Below are positions 1-6,498 of a stretch of 7,968 nucleotides of DNA, one piece after another. A model generated the notes under the pieces. That model was not told where the DNA came from. It did not search any database and saw only the letters and a list, made by a program, of their open reading frames with translations. The stretch is from the NCBI GenBank assembly GCA_045606465.1, contig JAZURZ010000043.1, positions 1 to 7,968 on the forward strand, read 5' to 3'. The position numbers and the translations under genes were made by a program. Source of the DNA: CAKSQL01 sp045606465 (GTDB lineage Bacteria; Bacillota; Clostridia; UBA1381). How positions within the stretch are numbered: the stretch's first letter is position 1; the number at the start of each line of letters is the position of its first letter.

Positions 1-458
1 ACCCTGCAGTTGTAACATTTATTATGAACAAAGAGGGTATCGGCGCTGACGAGGTTGACGCTCTTATGAACAAAAAATCAGGCGTGTTTGGTATCTCGGG
101 CATTTCGAGCGATTTCCGTGACCTTTCTGCAGCTGCTGACGAAGGCAACGAGCGTGCTGCTCTTGCTCTTGATATGTTTGCATATAGTGTAACCAAGCTT
201 ATTGGCTCATATGCTGCTGCCATGGGTGGTGTAGATGCAGTTGTTTTCACCGCAGGTATTGGTGAAAATGATTCTGCAATCCGTGAAAAAATTGTAGCAA
301 GCCTTGGCTTTATGGGCATAAAAATCGATTCTGAACTCAACAAAAAGCGCGGCGTAGCGCTTGATGTTTCAGCTAAAGATGCAACTGTTAAAACTTTAGT
401 TATTCCAACAAACGAAGAATTGATGATTGCTCTTGATACACAACGTCTTACAAAATAA
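1..458 (+). CDS. ackA: Acetate kinase, C-terminal part (5' truncated by window edge)
   Basis: This is the 3' part of acetate kinase, the cytoplasmic enzyme that interconverts acetyl-phosphate plus ADP with acetate plus ATP. The reading frame is open to the window edge: codons from position 3 read PAVVTFI before the internal Met at 24, so that Met is not the start. About 152 codons are present out of roughly 400 in the family. The second ASKHA-fold domain is recognisable by the family signature VVFTAGIGENDSAIR (codons around 240-285), whose glycines and arginine line the nucleotide/phosphate site, and by the closing PTNEELMIALDT segment typical of AckA C-termini. Propionate kinases of the same family share these motifs, so exact substrate preference is not decided here. 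The gene ends in a strong terminator and is probably the last of its transcript; pta would be the expected upstream partner but is not visible. Confidence 0.95.
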   Translation, partial: PAVVTFIMNKEGIGADEVDALMNKKSGVFGISGISSDFRDLSAAADEGNERAALALDMFAYSVTKLIGSYAAAMGGVDAVVFTAGIGENDSAIREKIVASLGFMGIKIDSELNKKRGVALDVSAKDATVKTLVIPTNEELMIALDTQRLTK

Positions 459-475
459 CAATTTTATAAATTTTT

Positions 476-510
476 AAAGGATGTTGATCATATCAACATC
501 CTTTATTTTA
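476..510 (+). terminator. Intrinsic terminator of ackA
   Basis: A perfect 12-bp stem pairs 476-487 with 493-504 around a 5-nt loop (TCATA), and a T-rich run follows. It lies 17 nt after the ackA stop codon and should separate ackA from asnB transcription. Confidence 0.9.
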
Positions 511-595
511 TGTGTTCTGAAAGATTTATTAAAATAAAAGTTCTTTGTAATATTTTTTCCCTGTTGTAAGACATGAGCAAGATAATACTCTTTTT

Positions 596-625
596 TTCAC
601 AAAATTTCACCCTCCCTCGTATTAT
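596..625 (+). promoter_or_regulatory. Candidate vegetative (sigma-A) promoter for asnB
   Basis: TTCACA (596-601, 5 of 6 to TTGACA) and TATTAT (620-625, 5 of 6 to TATAAT) are separated by 18 bp, with the asnB start 57 nt downstream of the -10. The region is AT-rich, so chance matches are likely. The rest of 511-681 holds no other gene or clear RNA structure that I can see. Confidence 0.35.
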
Positions 626-681
626 ATATAAAACGGATTTTTTCGTTATTTTATCTTTGTTTTTTGGGGAGTGAAAAATAT

Positions 682-2532
682 ATGTGTTCTATTGCAGGAA
701 TGGTAAATCTTAAGAAAAATTATTTAAGTTATAAAGGCTATAACACACTTGTTGTCCGTGATATGGCAGAAAGTATGCACCACAGAGGTCCTGACTCTTA
801 TGGTGAATGGGTAGGCGAGCACGCAGCTTTTGCCCACACCCGCCTTGCAGTTATTGACCCTGAAGGCGGAAAACAGCCTATGAGCCGCACAGTAGAAGGC
901 TATGAATTTTGTATTACATATAATGGCGAGCTTTATAATGCTGATGATTTAAAAAAAGATTTAATTTCACACGGATATAGCTTTCAAACCACATCCGATA
1001 CCGAGGTTTTACTTTATTCATACATTCATTATGGCGAAAAATGTGCCGAGCTTTTAAATGGCATTTACGCCTTTTGCATATGGGATTCCATGCGGCAAAG
1101 GGTTTTTGCCTGTCGTGACCGCTTTGGTGTAAAGCCGTTTTTTTATACAATCTTAGGAGAAAGTGTTCTTTTTTCTTCCGAAATAAAAGGACTATTACGT
1201 CATCCATCATTCAATGCATCTGTTGACAAAGAAGGCTTGCAGGAGCTTTTTGCAATTTCTCCTGCAAGAACTCAAGGAATAGGAGTTTTTAAAGACGTTC
1301 TTGAGCTTCGTCCTGCACATTCTATGATAATAGACCGCTCAGGAATAAAAATTTTTCCCTATTGGCAATTAAAAAGCCATGAACATACCGATTCTTATGA
1401 AGATACTGTAGAGATGGTGCGCACTCTTGTCACCGACAGCATAACACGTCAGTTGGTATCAGATGTGCCCATAGCAACTTTGCTTTCAGGCGGTCTTGAT
1501 TCAAGCATAATTTCAGCAGTTGCTGCATTACATATGCAAGAAAAGGGAAAAAGTCTTTCTACCTATTCATTTGACTATGTAAACAACGACAAATATTTCA
1601 AAGCCTCAAGTTTTCAGCCCGATGCCGATCGCCCATGGGTAGAGCGCATGGTGAAAGAATTTAACACTCATCACACTTTTTTAGAGTGCGACAACAAAGA
1701 GCTTATTGATTACCTTATTGATGCAATGCGATATAAGGATTTGCCTGGCATGGCAGATATTGATGCATCGTTGCTCTATTTCTGCCGTCTTATAAAGAAA
1801 AAGCATACTGTTATTTTATCAGGTGAATGTTCCGATGAAATTTTTGGAGGTTATCCCTGGTTCAGAAGCGAAAAAGCTTTTTCTACCCCTGCTTTTCCAT
1901 GGTCATATGATATGAGTCTCAGAAATAGCATTTTGAAGCCATCGGTTTCCAAAACCCTTGATTTGGAAGGATATTCTAAAAGAAGATATACAGAGTCAAT
2001 AAATGAGGTTCCCACCTTTGATGGCGACACACCCGAAGAAAAACGCCGACGTGAAATATCTTATCTTAATATAAACTGGTTTATGACCAATCTTTTAGAC
2101 CGTAAAGACCGAATGAGCATGGCAAGCGGATTGGAAGTAAGAGTGCCATTTTGTGACCATCGAATTGTGGAATATGTATGGAATATTCCCTGGGATATGA
2201 AAAATAAAGACAATGTATCAAAAAGCATTTTAAGAGAGGCAGCCAAGGGAATTTTACCTGATGATGTTTTATACAGAAAAAAGAGTCCTTATCCCAAAAC
2301 CCACAATCCTGAATATGAAAAATTGGTCAAAAAAATGCTTCTTGATATAATTTCAAATCCAAATGCTCCAATTCTTGCATTTGCAGATAAGATTGTTCTT
2401 GAAAAATTATGCACTCAAAATTCAGATTATGGAAAGCCATTTTTCGGTCAGCTTATGGCAGAGCCACAATTTGTAGGCTACTTAATTCAATTAAATGCAT
2501 GGTTTTCAGAGTATCATGTGAGAATATTATAA
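682..2532 (+). CDS. asnB: Asparagine synthetase, glutamine-hydrolysing
   Basis: Makes asparagine from aspartate, ATP and glutamine-derived ammonia in the cytoplasm. The ATG at 682 is preferred to the in-frame TTG at 664: it follows GGGGAGTG (666-673) with an 8-nt spacer and puts Cys at position 2, the N-terminal nucleophile exposed when Met is removed. The class II amidotransferase domain shows MCSIAG, HHRGPDS (33-39), R54 in RLAVID and YNGELYN (80-86). The synthetase domain has the ATP-pyrophosphatase loop SGGLDSS (269-275), SGECSDEIFGGY (380-391) and the conserved DRKDRMSMASGLEVRVPF block (473-490). At 616 residues it is longer than E. coli AsnB and close to Bacillus AsnB/AsnO-type enzymes. 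All expected catalytic motifs are present, so it should be active. No terminator is evident between it and the next gene, 69 nt downstream. Confidence 0.95.
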   Translation: MCSIAGMVNLKKNYLSYKGYNTLVVRDMAESMHHRGPDSYGEWVGEHAAFAHTRLAVIDPEGGKQPMSRTVEGYEFCITYNGELYNADDLKKDLISHGYSFQTTSDTEVLLYSYIHYGEKCAELLNGIYAFCIWDSMRQRVFACRDRFGVKPFFYTILGESVLFSSEIKGLLRHPSFNASVDKEGLQELFAISPARTQGIGVFKDVLELRPAHSMIIDRSGIKIFPYWQLKSHEHTDSYEDTVEMVRTLVTDSITRQLVSDVPIATLLSGGLDSSIISAVAALHMQEKGKSLSTYSFDYVNNDKYFKASSFQPDADRPWVERMVKEFNTHHTFLECDNKELIDYLIDAMRYKDLPGMADIDASLLYFCRLIKKKHTVILSGECSDEIFGGYPWFRSEKAFSTPAFPWSYDMSLRNSILKPSVSKTLDLEGYSKRRYTESINEVPTFDGDTPEEKRRREISYLNINWFMTNLLDRKDRMSMASGLEVRVPFCDHRIVEYVWNIPWDMKNKDNVSKSILREAAKGILPDDVLYRKKSPYPKTHNPEYEKLVKKMLLDIISNPNAPILAFADKIVLEKLCTQNSDYGKPFFGQLMAEPQFVGYLIQLNAWFSEYHVRIL

Positions 2533-2547
2533 AAAATTTTTCTTTCA

Positions 2548-2577
2548 TAATATAAATATTTTATCAGGTTATACTAA
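2548..2577 (+). promoter_or_regulatory. Possible sigma-E-like promoter before the FAD/Rieske gene
   Basis: TAATATA (2548-2554) matches 6 of 7 of the sigma-E -35 consensus KMATATT. After a 15-bp spacer, TATACTAA (2570-2577) matches the ATAC core of CATACAMT. The match is only partial and the background is AT-rich, so this is tentative; the gene may instead be read through from asnB. Confidence 0.22.
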
Positions 2578-2601
2578 GTAAAAAAATATATGGAGGAAAA
2601 A

Positions 2602-3906
2602 ATGAGAAAATCAGTATGGGAAGAAACCTCTTCTTTGCCAACTTTTAACAAAGCGCATGGTGAGAAAAAAACAGATGTTTTAATAATTGGTGGCGGAATT
2701 TGTGGAATACTTTGCGCATACTTTTTAAAGCAAGCAGGTATTGACTATATCTTGACAGAAGGGAAAAAAATCGCATCAGGAACCACAAAAAATACTACTG
2801 CAAAAATTACATCATTGCATGGGCTTATATATAATAAACTTGCTTCAAAATTTGATGAAAGCACCGCAAAACTCTATCTTTATGCAAATCAGGATGCGCT
2901 AAAAGAATATCAAAGGCTTTGTAAGGGTATTGATTGTGATTTTGAGAAAAAAGATGCCTATACCTATTCCCTTTATAATCGTCAGAAAATTGAAGATGAG
3001 GTGGAAACTGTTCTCTCTCTTGGTTTTTCTGCAGACTTTTTTAAAGAAACTGAGCTTCCTTTTAGAATCAGCGGTGCTATTCGATTTCCTGATCAAGCGC
3101 AATTTAATCCTTTGAAATTTATTTTGAGTATTGCAAAAGATTTAAATATTTTTGAAGACACCTTTATTCATGACATTACCCCAACCCATGCTATATCCGA
3201 CAGTGCAAAAATTAGAGCAGAAAAAATAATCATCACTACACATTTTCCTTTTATAAACAAGCATGGCAATTATTTTTTAAAACTATATCAGCATCGCAGC
3301 TATGTATCAGCTTTTAAAAATGTTCAAAAACTCGAAGGAATGTATGTCGATGAGGATTTATCCGGATTGTCTTTTCGGGAGTATAATAATCTTTTACTTC
3401 TTGGCGGAGGCAGCCACCGTACAGGAAAGCAAGGCGGGAATTGGGCAGAAATAAATGAATTTGCAAAAAAATATTATCCTGATGCCGAATTAAGATATGA
3501 ATGGTCAACGCAAGATTGTATGAGCCTTGACTCTCTTCCCTACATCGGCTTATATTCAAAGCATACGCCAAATTTATATGTTGCGACAGGATTTAATAAA
3601 TGGGGCATGACTAACTCAATGATAGCTGCAAAAATTTTGTGTGATATGGTAATGGGAAAGGAAAATCCTTATTCTCAGATATTTTCACCCTCTCGCAGTA
3701 TCATCAAGCCTCAGCTTTTTATCAACGGCTTTGAAACCGCCATGAATTTCTTGACACCAACTACAAAACGCTGTCCTCACTTAGGTTGTGCTCTCAAATG
3801 GAACAGCATTGAACACAGCTGGGATTGTCCTTGTCATGGCTCACGTTTTGAAGAAAATGGAAGGCTTATTGATAATCCCGCTACAGGAGATTTGGATATT
3901 AAATAA
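2602..3906 (+). CDS. FAD-dependent oxidoreductase with C-terminal Rieske [2Fe-2S] domain (YhfW-like)
   Basis: A predicted cytoplasmic flavoprotein of the D-amino-acid-oxidase (DAO) fold fused to a Rieske domain, as in Bacillus YhfW; the physiological substrate of this family is not established. The ATG at 2602 is chosen because GGAGG (2592-2596) lies 5 nt upstream, whereas the in-frame ATG at 2590 overlaps that site. The N-terminus carries the dinucleotide-binding motif IIGGGICG (G30, G32, G35), then SGTTKNTTAKITSLHG, the family-typical segment. A second FAD-contact region is VATGFNKWGMTNS (about 327-339). The C-terminal Rieske ligands are C391, H393, C409 and H412 in CPHLGC and CPCHGS. C396 and C411 are placed like the disulfide pair of bc1/b6f-type Rieske proteins, so the cluster site looks intact. 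There is no signal peptide or membrane segment. At 434 residues it is shorter than Bacillus YhfW (about 510). It ends in a hairpin that includes its stop codon. Confidence 0.88.
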   Translation: MRKSVWEETSSLPTFNKAHGEKKTDVLIIGGGICGILCAYFLKQAGIDYILTEGKKIASGTTKNTTAKITSLHGLIYNKLASKFDESTAKLYLYANQDALKEYQRLCKGIDCDFEKKDAYTYSLYNRQKIEDEVETVLSLGFSADFFKETELPFRISGAIRFPDQAQFNPLKFILSIAKDLNIFEDTFIHDITPTHAISDSAKIRAEKIIITTHFPFINKHGNYFLKLYQHRSYVSAFKNVQKLEGMYVDEDLSGLSFREYNNLLLLGGGSHRTGKQGGNWAEINEFAKKYYPDAELRYEWSTQDCMSLDSLPYIGLYSKHTPNLYVATGFNKWGMTNSMIAAKILCDMVMGKENPYSQIFSPSRSIIKPQLFINGFETAMNFLTPTTKRCPHLGCALKWNSIEHSWDCPCHGSRFEENGRLIDNPATGDLDIK

Positions 3907-3958
3907 AATATTTGCCCGATAAAAAATATTTTTACTTATCGGGCAAATATTTTATTTT
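3901..3958 (+). terminator. Very long terminator hairpin after the FAD/Rieske gene, probably bidirectional
   Basis: Bases 3901-3922 pair perfectly with 3936-3957 (22 bp, GC core TTGCCCGATAA) around a 13-nt loop. The left arm starts inside the last codons and includes the TAA stop. Both outer flanks are A/T-rich, so it could also stop a minus-strand transcript coming from the spoIIID upstream region. Confidence 0.85.
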
Positions 3959-3985
3959 ACAAAAATTGTAGTTTCAACTGCTCTT
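3955..3985 (-). repeat. 31-bp intergenic copy of a pduP segment (encodes RAVETTIFVK then stop)
   Basis: This stretch is 29/31 identical to 6649-6679 inside pduP, with 21 consecutive identical bases (3965-3985). On the minus strand it reads RAVETTIFVK in the pduP frame. The two mismatches fall at third codon positions (ATT for ATA, GTA for GTG) and are synonymous. TAA follows directly (3954-3952). In-frame codons extend upstream only to a TGA beyond a possible GTG at 4020, with no convincing ribosome binding site, and those upstream codons do not match pduP. It may be a gene remnant, the end of a tiny ORF, or part of an RNA. The left end overlaps the distal arm of the 22-bp hairpin. Confidence 0.75.
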
Positions 3986-4009
3986 AATAATATAAGACCT
4001 TTATATATT

Positions 4010-4038
4010 TCATATTTCACTCTTTTTTTGCATAATCA
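4010..4038 (+). promoter_or_regulatory. Candidate sigma-E promoter of spoIIID
   Basis: TCATATT (4010-4016) matches all 7 positions of the sigma-E -35 consensus KMATATT. After a 14-bp spacer, CATAATCA (4031-4038) keeps the CATA core of CATACAMT. The -10 ends 28 nt before the spoIIID ATG. In Bacillus, spoIIID is transcribed by mother-cell sigma-E, so site and gene agree. Confidence 0.5.
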
Positions 4039-4066
4039 TGTATAAAAAAGTTTTTGGGGTGAATGT

Positions 4067-4330
4067 ATGAAGGACTATATTGAAGAAAGAGCAATCGCTC
4101 TTGCTCATTACATTATTGAAAATAAAACCACTGTAAGAAATGCCGCACAAAAATTTCATGTTTCAAAATCAACCGTACATAAAGATGTAACAGAACGATT
4201 ACACAAATTAAATCCCTCTTTAGCAGAAAAAGTTCACGAGGTTTTAAATGAAAACAAGGCTGAGCGTCACATAAGAGGAGGACTTGCAACAAAGCAAAAA
4301 TATCTTTTGGCAAAACAATATAACTATTAA
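4067..4330 (+). CDS. spoIIID: Mother-cell sporulation transcription regulator SpoIIID
   Basis: A small DNA-binding protein that activates or represses many mother-cell genes after sigma-E and before sigma-K during endospore formation. The sequence matches the family along its whole length. It has an N-terminal MKDYIEERA helix, a helix-turn-helix at about 23-45 whose recognition part VSKSTVHKDVTERL is nearly that of Bacillus SpoIIID, the conserved LNPSLAEKV segment, and the basic C-terminal region RHIRGGLATKQKY (67-79) that also contacts DNA. At 87 residues it is near the Bacillus length of 93. The ATG follows GGGGTG (4056-4061) at 5 nt. It is monocistronic here and convergent with the BMC operon, with a shared hairpin between them. 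A sigma-E-like promoter lies upstream. Its presence argues that the host makes endospores. Confidence 0.95.
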   Translation: MKDYIEERAIALAHYIIENKTTVRNAAQKFHVSKSTVHKDVTERLHKLNPSLAEKVHEVLNENKAERHIRGGLATKQKYLLAKQYNY

Positions 4331-4348
4331 CATTTTATCTCTCTCGTT

Positions 4349-4390
4349 AAAAAAAGGACATGTGAAATCAAAACATGTCCTTTTAATCTT
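4349..4390 (-). terminator. Bidirectional terminator between spoIIID and the BMC operon
   Basis: A perfect 12-bp stem pairs 4352-4363 with 4373-4384 around a 9-nt loop. Read on the minus strand, a run of seven T follows the hairpin (4355-4349), ideal for ending the operon after the deoR-type gene. On the plus strand TTTTAATCTTTTTAAT follows and can end spoIIID. Confidence 0.85.
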
Positions 4391-4391
4391 T

Positions 4392-5156
4392 TTAATCTAC
4401 TTTTATAACTTCAACTTTATATTCTTCTAACTTTTTAAGATAATCACTTTCAAAATCGCAATCTGTAATAAAGTAATCAATTGCATCTGGCGAAACCAGC
4501 TTTGCAAATCCTACCCTGCCAAGTTTGCTTTTATCGCAAAGATAATATCTTGTTTTTGAGTTTTCAATCATCTTACGCTTTATAGCACATTCCTGATCAT
4601 TGCTTTCAAGAAGACCTGCGTTTTCGGTAAGACCTTTACTGCTGAAAAACACTTTTGTTGCAAAATAGCTTTCCGAAATTGTCCTTTCTGCAACATCCCC
4701 CACCAATGATTGATTTACATTAATCTGACCGCCTATGGATATAACCCTTATATTTTCTGCACCCAAGAGCTCGTTAATTATTGCAATCGAATTAGTGATA
4801 ATAGTAATTTCTTTCATTTTTTTCAAATGTCTTGCCATAAAAAAAGTTGTGGTTGATGCATCAAGAAATATAGTATCTCCGGGAATTATATATTTCACTG
4901 CCTCGGCTGCAAGCTTTTCTTTAATGCTTGTATTTGTCTTTTTTCTTTTTTCTATTGACAAATCATGCATGCTTGAATCTACTGAAAGTGCACCTCCATG
5001 AGTACGAATCAACGCCTCCTGCTTTTCCAGCTTTTCAAGATCCCTTCTTATTGTTTCTTCTGTAACCTCAAATTCTGCTGCGAGCTTGCTCACCCATACA
5101 GCCCCATCTGATGAAAGCTGCTCCAATATTTTTTTCTGACGTTCAAGTGCAAGCAT
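4392..5156 (-). CDS. DeoR/GlpR-family transcriptional regulator, last gene of the BMC operon
   Basis: A predicted repressor of the DeoR family, whose members usually sense phosphorylated sugars or related intermediates and control the pathway genes beside them. The ATG at 5156 is chosen because GGAGGTG (5167-5161) precedes it by 4 nt; the upstream in-frame TTG at 5177 would place that site inside the gene. The N-terminal winged helix-turn-helix spans about 6-56, with the DeoR signature VSKLAAEFEVTEETIRRDL (22-40) and the wing IRTHGGA (50-56). The C-terminal sensor domain shows GDTIFLDASTTT, TNSIAIINELL, ISIGGQ and the SSKGLTENAGL and CDKSKLGRVGF segments typical of the family. At 254 residues it is of normal length. 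It starts 24 nt after pduL, so it is probably cotranscribed and may autoregulate the compartment genes. The effector cannot be read from the sequence. Confidence 0.92.
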   Translation of the reverse strand: MLALERQKKILEQLSSDGAVWVSKLAAEFEVTEETIRRDLEKLEKQEALIRTHGGALSVDSSMHDLSIEKRKKTNTSIKEKLAAEAVKYIIPGDTIFLDASTTTFFMARHLKKMKEITIITNSIAIINELLGAENIRVISIGGQINVNQSLVGDVAERTISESYFATKVFFSSKGLTENAGLLESNDQECAIKRKMIENSKTRYYLCDKSKLGRVGFAKLVSPDAIDYFITDCDFESDYLKKLEEYKVEVIKVD

Positions 5157-5180
5157 ATTACACCTCCACGTTAACAAATT

Positions 5181-5825
5181 TTATTTCTTTTTAATTATTG
5201 TAACACATGCGCCATTTTTCAAACCCGAAGAATTTGCATCATCTGTGTCTATATGCATTTCAGTGTTAAAGTCTTCCCTCACTCTTACCTGAACGTCGTA
5301 AAATTTTGTAGGCTTTATTCCCTCTACAAAAACATCAACATAGTCATTGTCTGAAATTCCATTTTGCTTTGCATATTCAGGGGTAAGATGTATGTGACGA
5401 TTTGCTATTATAACACCTTCGTTTAAATAAACACTTCCCTTAGGACCTACTAAAACTATCCTCTCCGAGCCCTCTACCTTTCCCGATGGGCGAACCGGAG
5501 GGCTAACCTTTAACACAAAGGTATCAGTTCTTGATATTTCAACCTGAGTTTTTTCTCTGACAGGTCCTAAAACTCGTACATTTTCTATTGCCTTTAGTGA
5601 GGGACCGACAAGTGTTACTACTTCATTTGAGGCATACTCCCTACCCATAAGCACCTTTTTAACTGTCAGCTCATAGCCCTTTCCAAACAATATGTCAAGA
5701 TGCTCACGTGACAAATGAACATGTCTTTGAGAAACACCTATTTTAATTTTGTCTTTTCCTTGTTCTGCTTCTGCAAGTGCTTTTTTTACAGCTTGCTCGA
5801 TAGCACCAATATCATACATAGTCAT
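5181..5825 (-). CDS. pduL: Phosphate propanoyltransferase PduL (BMC phosphotransacylase)
   Basis: Converts propionyl-CoA (or acetyl-CoA) and phosphate to acyl-phosphate and free CoA, regenerating CoA inside the microcompartment. The protein has two PduL beta-barrel repeats. The metal-binding histidines expected from PduL structures are visible: H35 and H37 in SQRHVHLS, H144 and H146 in NRHIHLTP, and H191 in EMHIDTDDAN. The first 20 or so residues (MYDIGAIEQAVKKALAEAEQ) precede the first barrel, can form an amphipathic helix, and resemble an encapsulation peptide. At 214 residues the length is usual. GG (5830-5829) lies 3 nt before the ATG at 5825 and 9 nt before the in-frame ATG at 5819, so translation could start two codons later. 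It begins 9 nt after the shell gene and is followed by the regulator. It is unrelated in sequence to the housekeeping Pta. Confidence 0.93.
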   Translation of the reverse strand: MTMYDIGAIEQAVKKALAEAEQGKDKIKIGVSQRHVHLSREHLDILFGKGYELTVKKVLMGREYASNEVVTLVGPSLKAIENVRVLGPVREKTQVEISRTDTFVLKVSPPVRPSGKVEGSERIVLVGPKGSVYLNEGVIIANRHIHLTPEYAKQNGISDNDYVDVFVEGIKPTKFYDVQVRVREDFNTEMHIDTDDANSSGLKNGACVTIIKKK

Positions 5826-5834
5826 TTTCCTTTC

Positions 5835-6473
5835 TTAGCCTATTGAAAAGAATTTAGCAATTTCCTTATGTGGTGATGGAATAACCTCGCATCCATACAC
5901 CTGTCCCAAAGCCTCTCCTGCTTTGCTTCCTGCTTCAACTGCCGCCTTAACTGCTGACACGCTACCTGTGACAATTATTGTAACAAGGCGTCCGCCCAAT
6001 CTCTTCTCGGTATGAATAAGCCTTACTTCTGATGTCTTTAACATGCTATCCAAAACCTCAATCGATGCAACCAGTCCCGAGATTTCCACTATGCCATAAG
6101 CCTGATAAGGCAAAACTTTGGGTTCTTCTGCATTTAAATAGCTTTTTGGCATATTTTTACTGAACTTATCCTTATTCAAATCAAGCAAATATGCCATTTT
6201 CTCAACATCTTCTCCAGGATTTGCTATCAAATGAGATACTATATATTTTCCTTTATCCTTAGCATATTCCACACCTGCTTCAACTGCAGCTTTTACAGCT
6301 GAAACCTCGCCTTCAATTTTTACAATCATAACAAGGGGTGCCGGAACATCCGGATTAATAGGTCTGTTTCTGTCCATAGCAATTACCTTTACATCAGCCG
6401 CTTTCGCCGCTATATCAGCAACACAAATCGCCGTCGTAAAGCTATATACTTCAATCATTCCCAATGCTTTCAT
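5835..6473 (-). CDS. Tandem-domain bacterial microcompartment shell protein (BMC-T)
   Basis: A structural shell protein with two BMC domains in one chain, the type that trimerises into a pseudohexameric tile with a central pore. Domain 1 begins at KALGMIEVYS; domain 2 begins near residue 125 (AYGIVEISG). Both carry the same SAVKAAVEAG helix segment (58-67 and 173-182). Domain 2 has the K-R-L-G-G loop (157-161), the conserved pore-facing turn. The equivalent loop in domain 1 is longer, DRNRPINPDVPAP, and the domains are joined by a linker of about 15-20 residues. No cysteine sits in either loop, so a PduT-like iron-sulfur cluster is not expected. At 212 residues it is longer than PduT (about 184) and shorter than PduB; the subclass is not certain. 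The ATG follows a perfect AGGAGG (6485-6480) at 6 nt. It lies between the aldehyde dehydrogenase (25 nt) and pduL (9 nt). Confidence 0.93.
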   Translation of the reverse strand: MKALGMIEVYSFTTAICVADIAAKAADVKVIAMDRNRPINPDVPAPLVMIVKIEGEVSAVKAAVEAGVEYAKDKGKYIVSHLIANPGEDVEKMAYLLDLNKDKFSKNMPKSYLNAEEPKVLPYQAYGIVEISGLVASIEVLDSMLKTSEVRLIHTEKRLGGRLVTIIVTGSVSAVKAAVEAGSKAGEALGQVYGCEVIPSPHKEIAKFFSIG

Positions 6474-6498
6474 TTGCTGCCTCCTAAATTTTAGTTAA

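Noticed and set aside
548..579. Perfect sigma-E -35-like TAATATT upstream of asnB
   Set aside because: No CATA-type -10 lies 14-15 bp downstream; the nearest CATG is 17 bp away and otherwise mismatched.
664..681. Upstream TTG start for asparagine synthetase
   Set aside because: It would bury the catalytic Cys2 and overlap the GGGGAGTG ribosome site; the ATG at 682 satisfies both.
3992..4001. Possible SpoIIID autoregulatory site (ATAAGACC)
   Set aside because: Only the first part of the WWRRACAR-type consensus fits; too weak to call in AT-rich DNA.
5931..6302. Repeated SAVKAAVEAG coding segment within the shell gene
   Set aside because: Explained by the two homologous BMC domains of one BMC-T protein, not a mobile or regulatory repeat.
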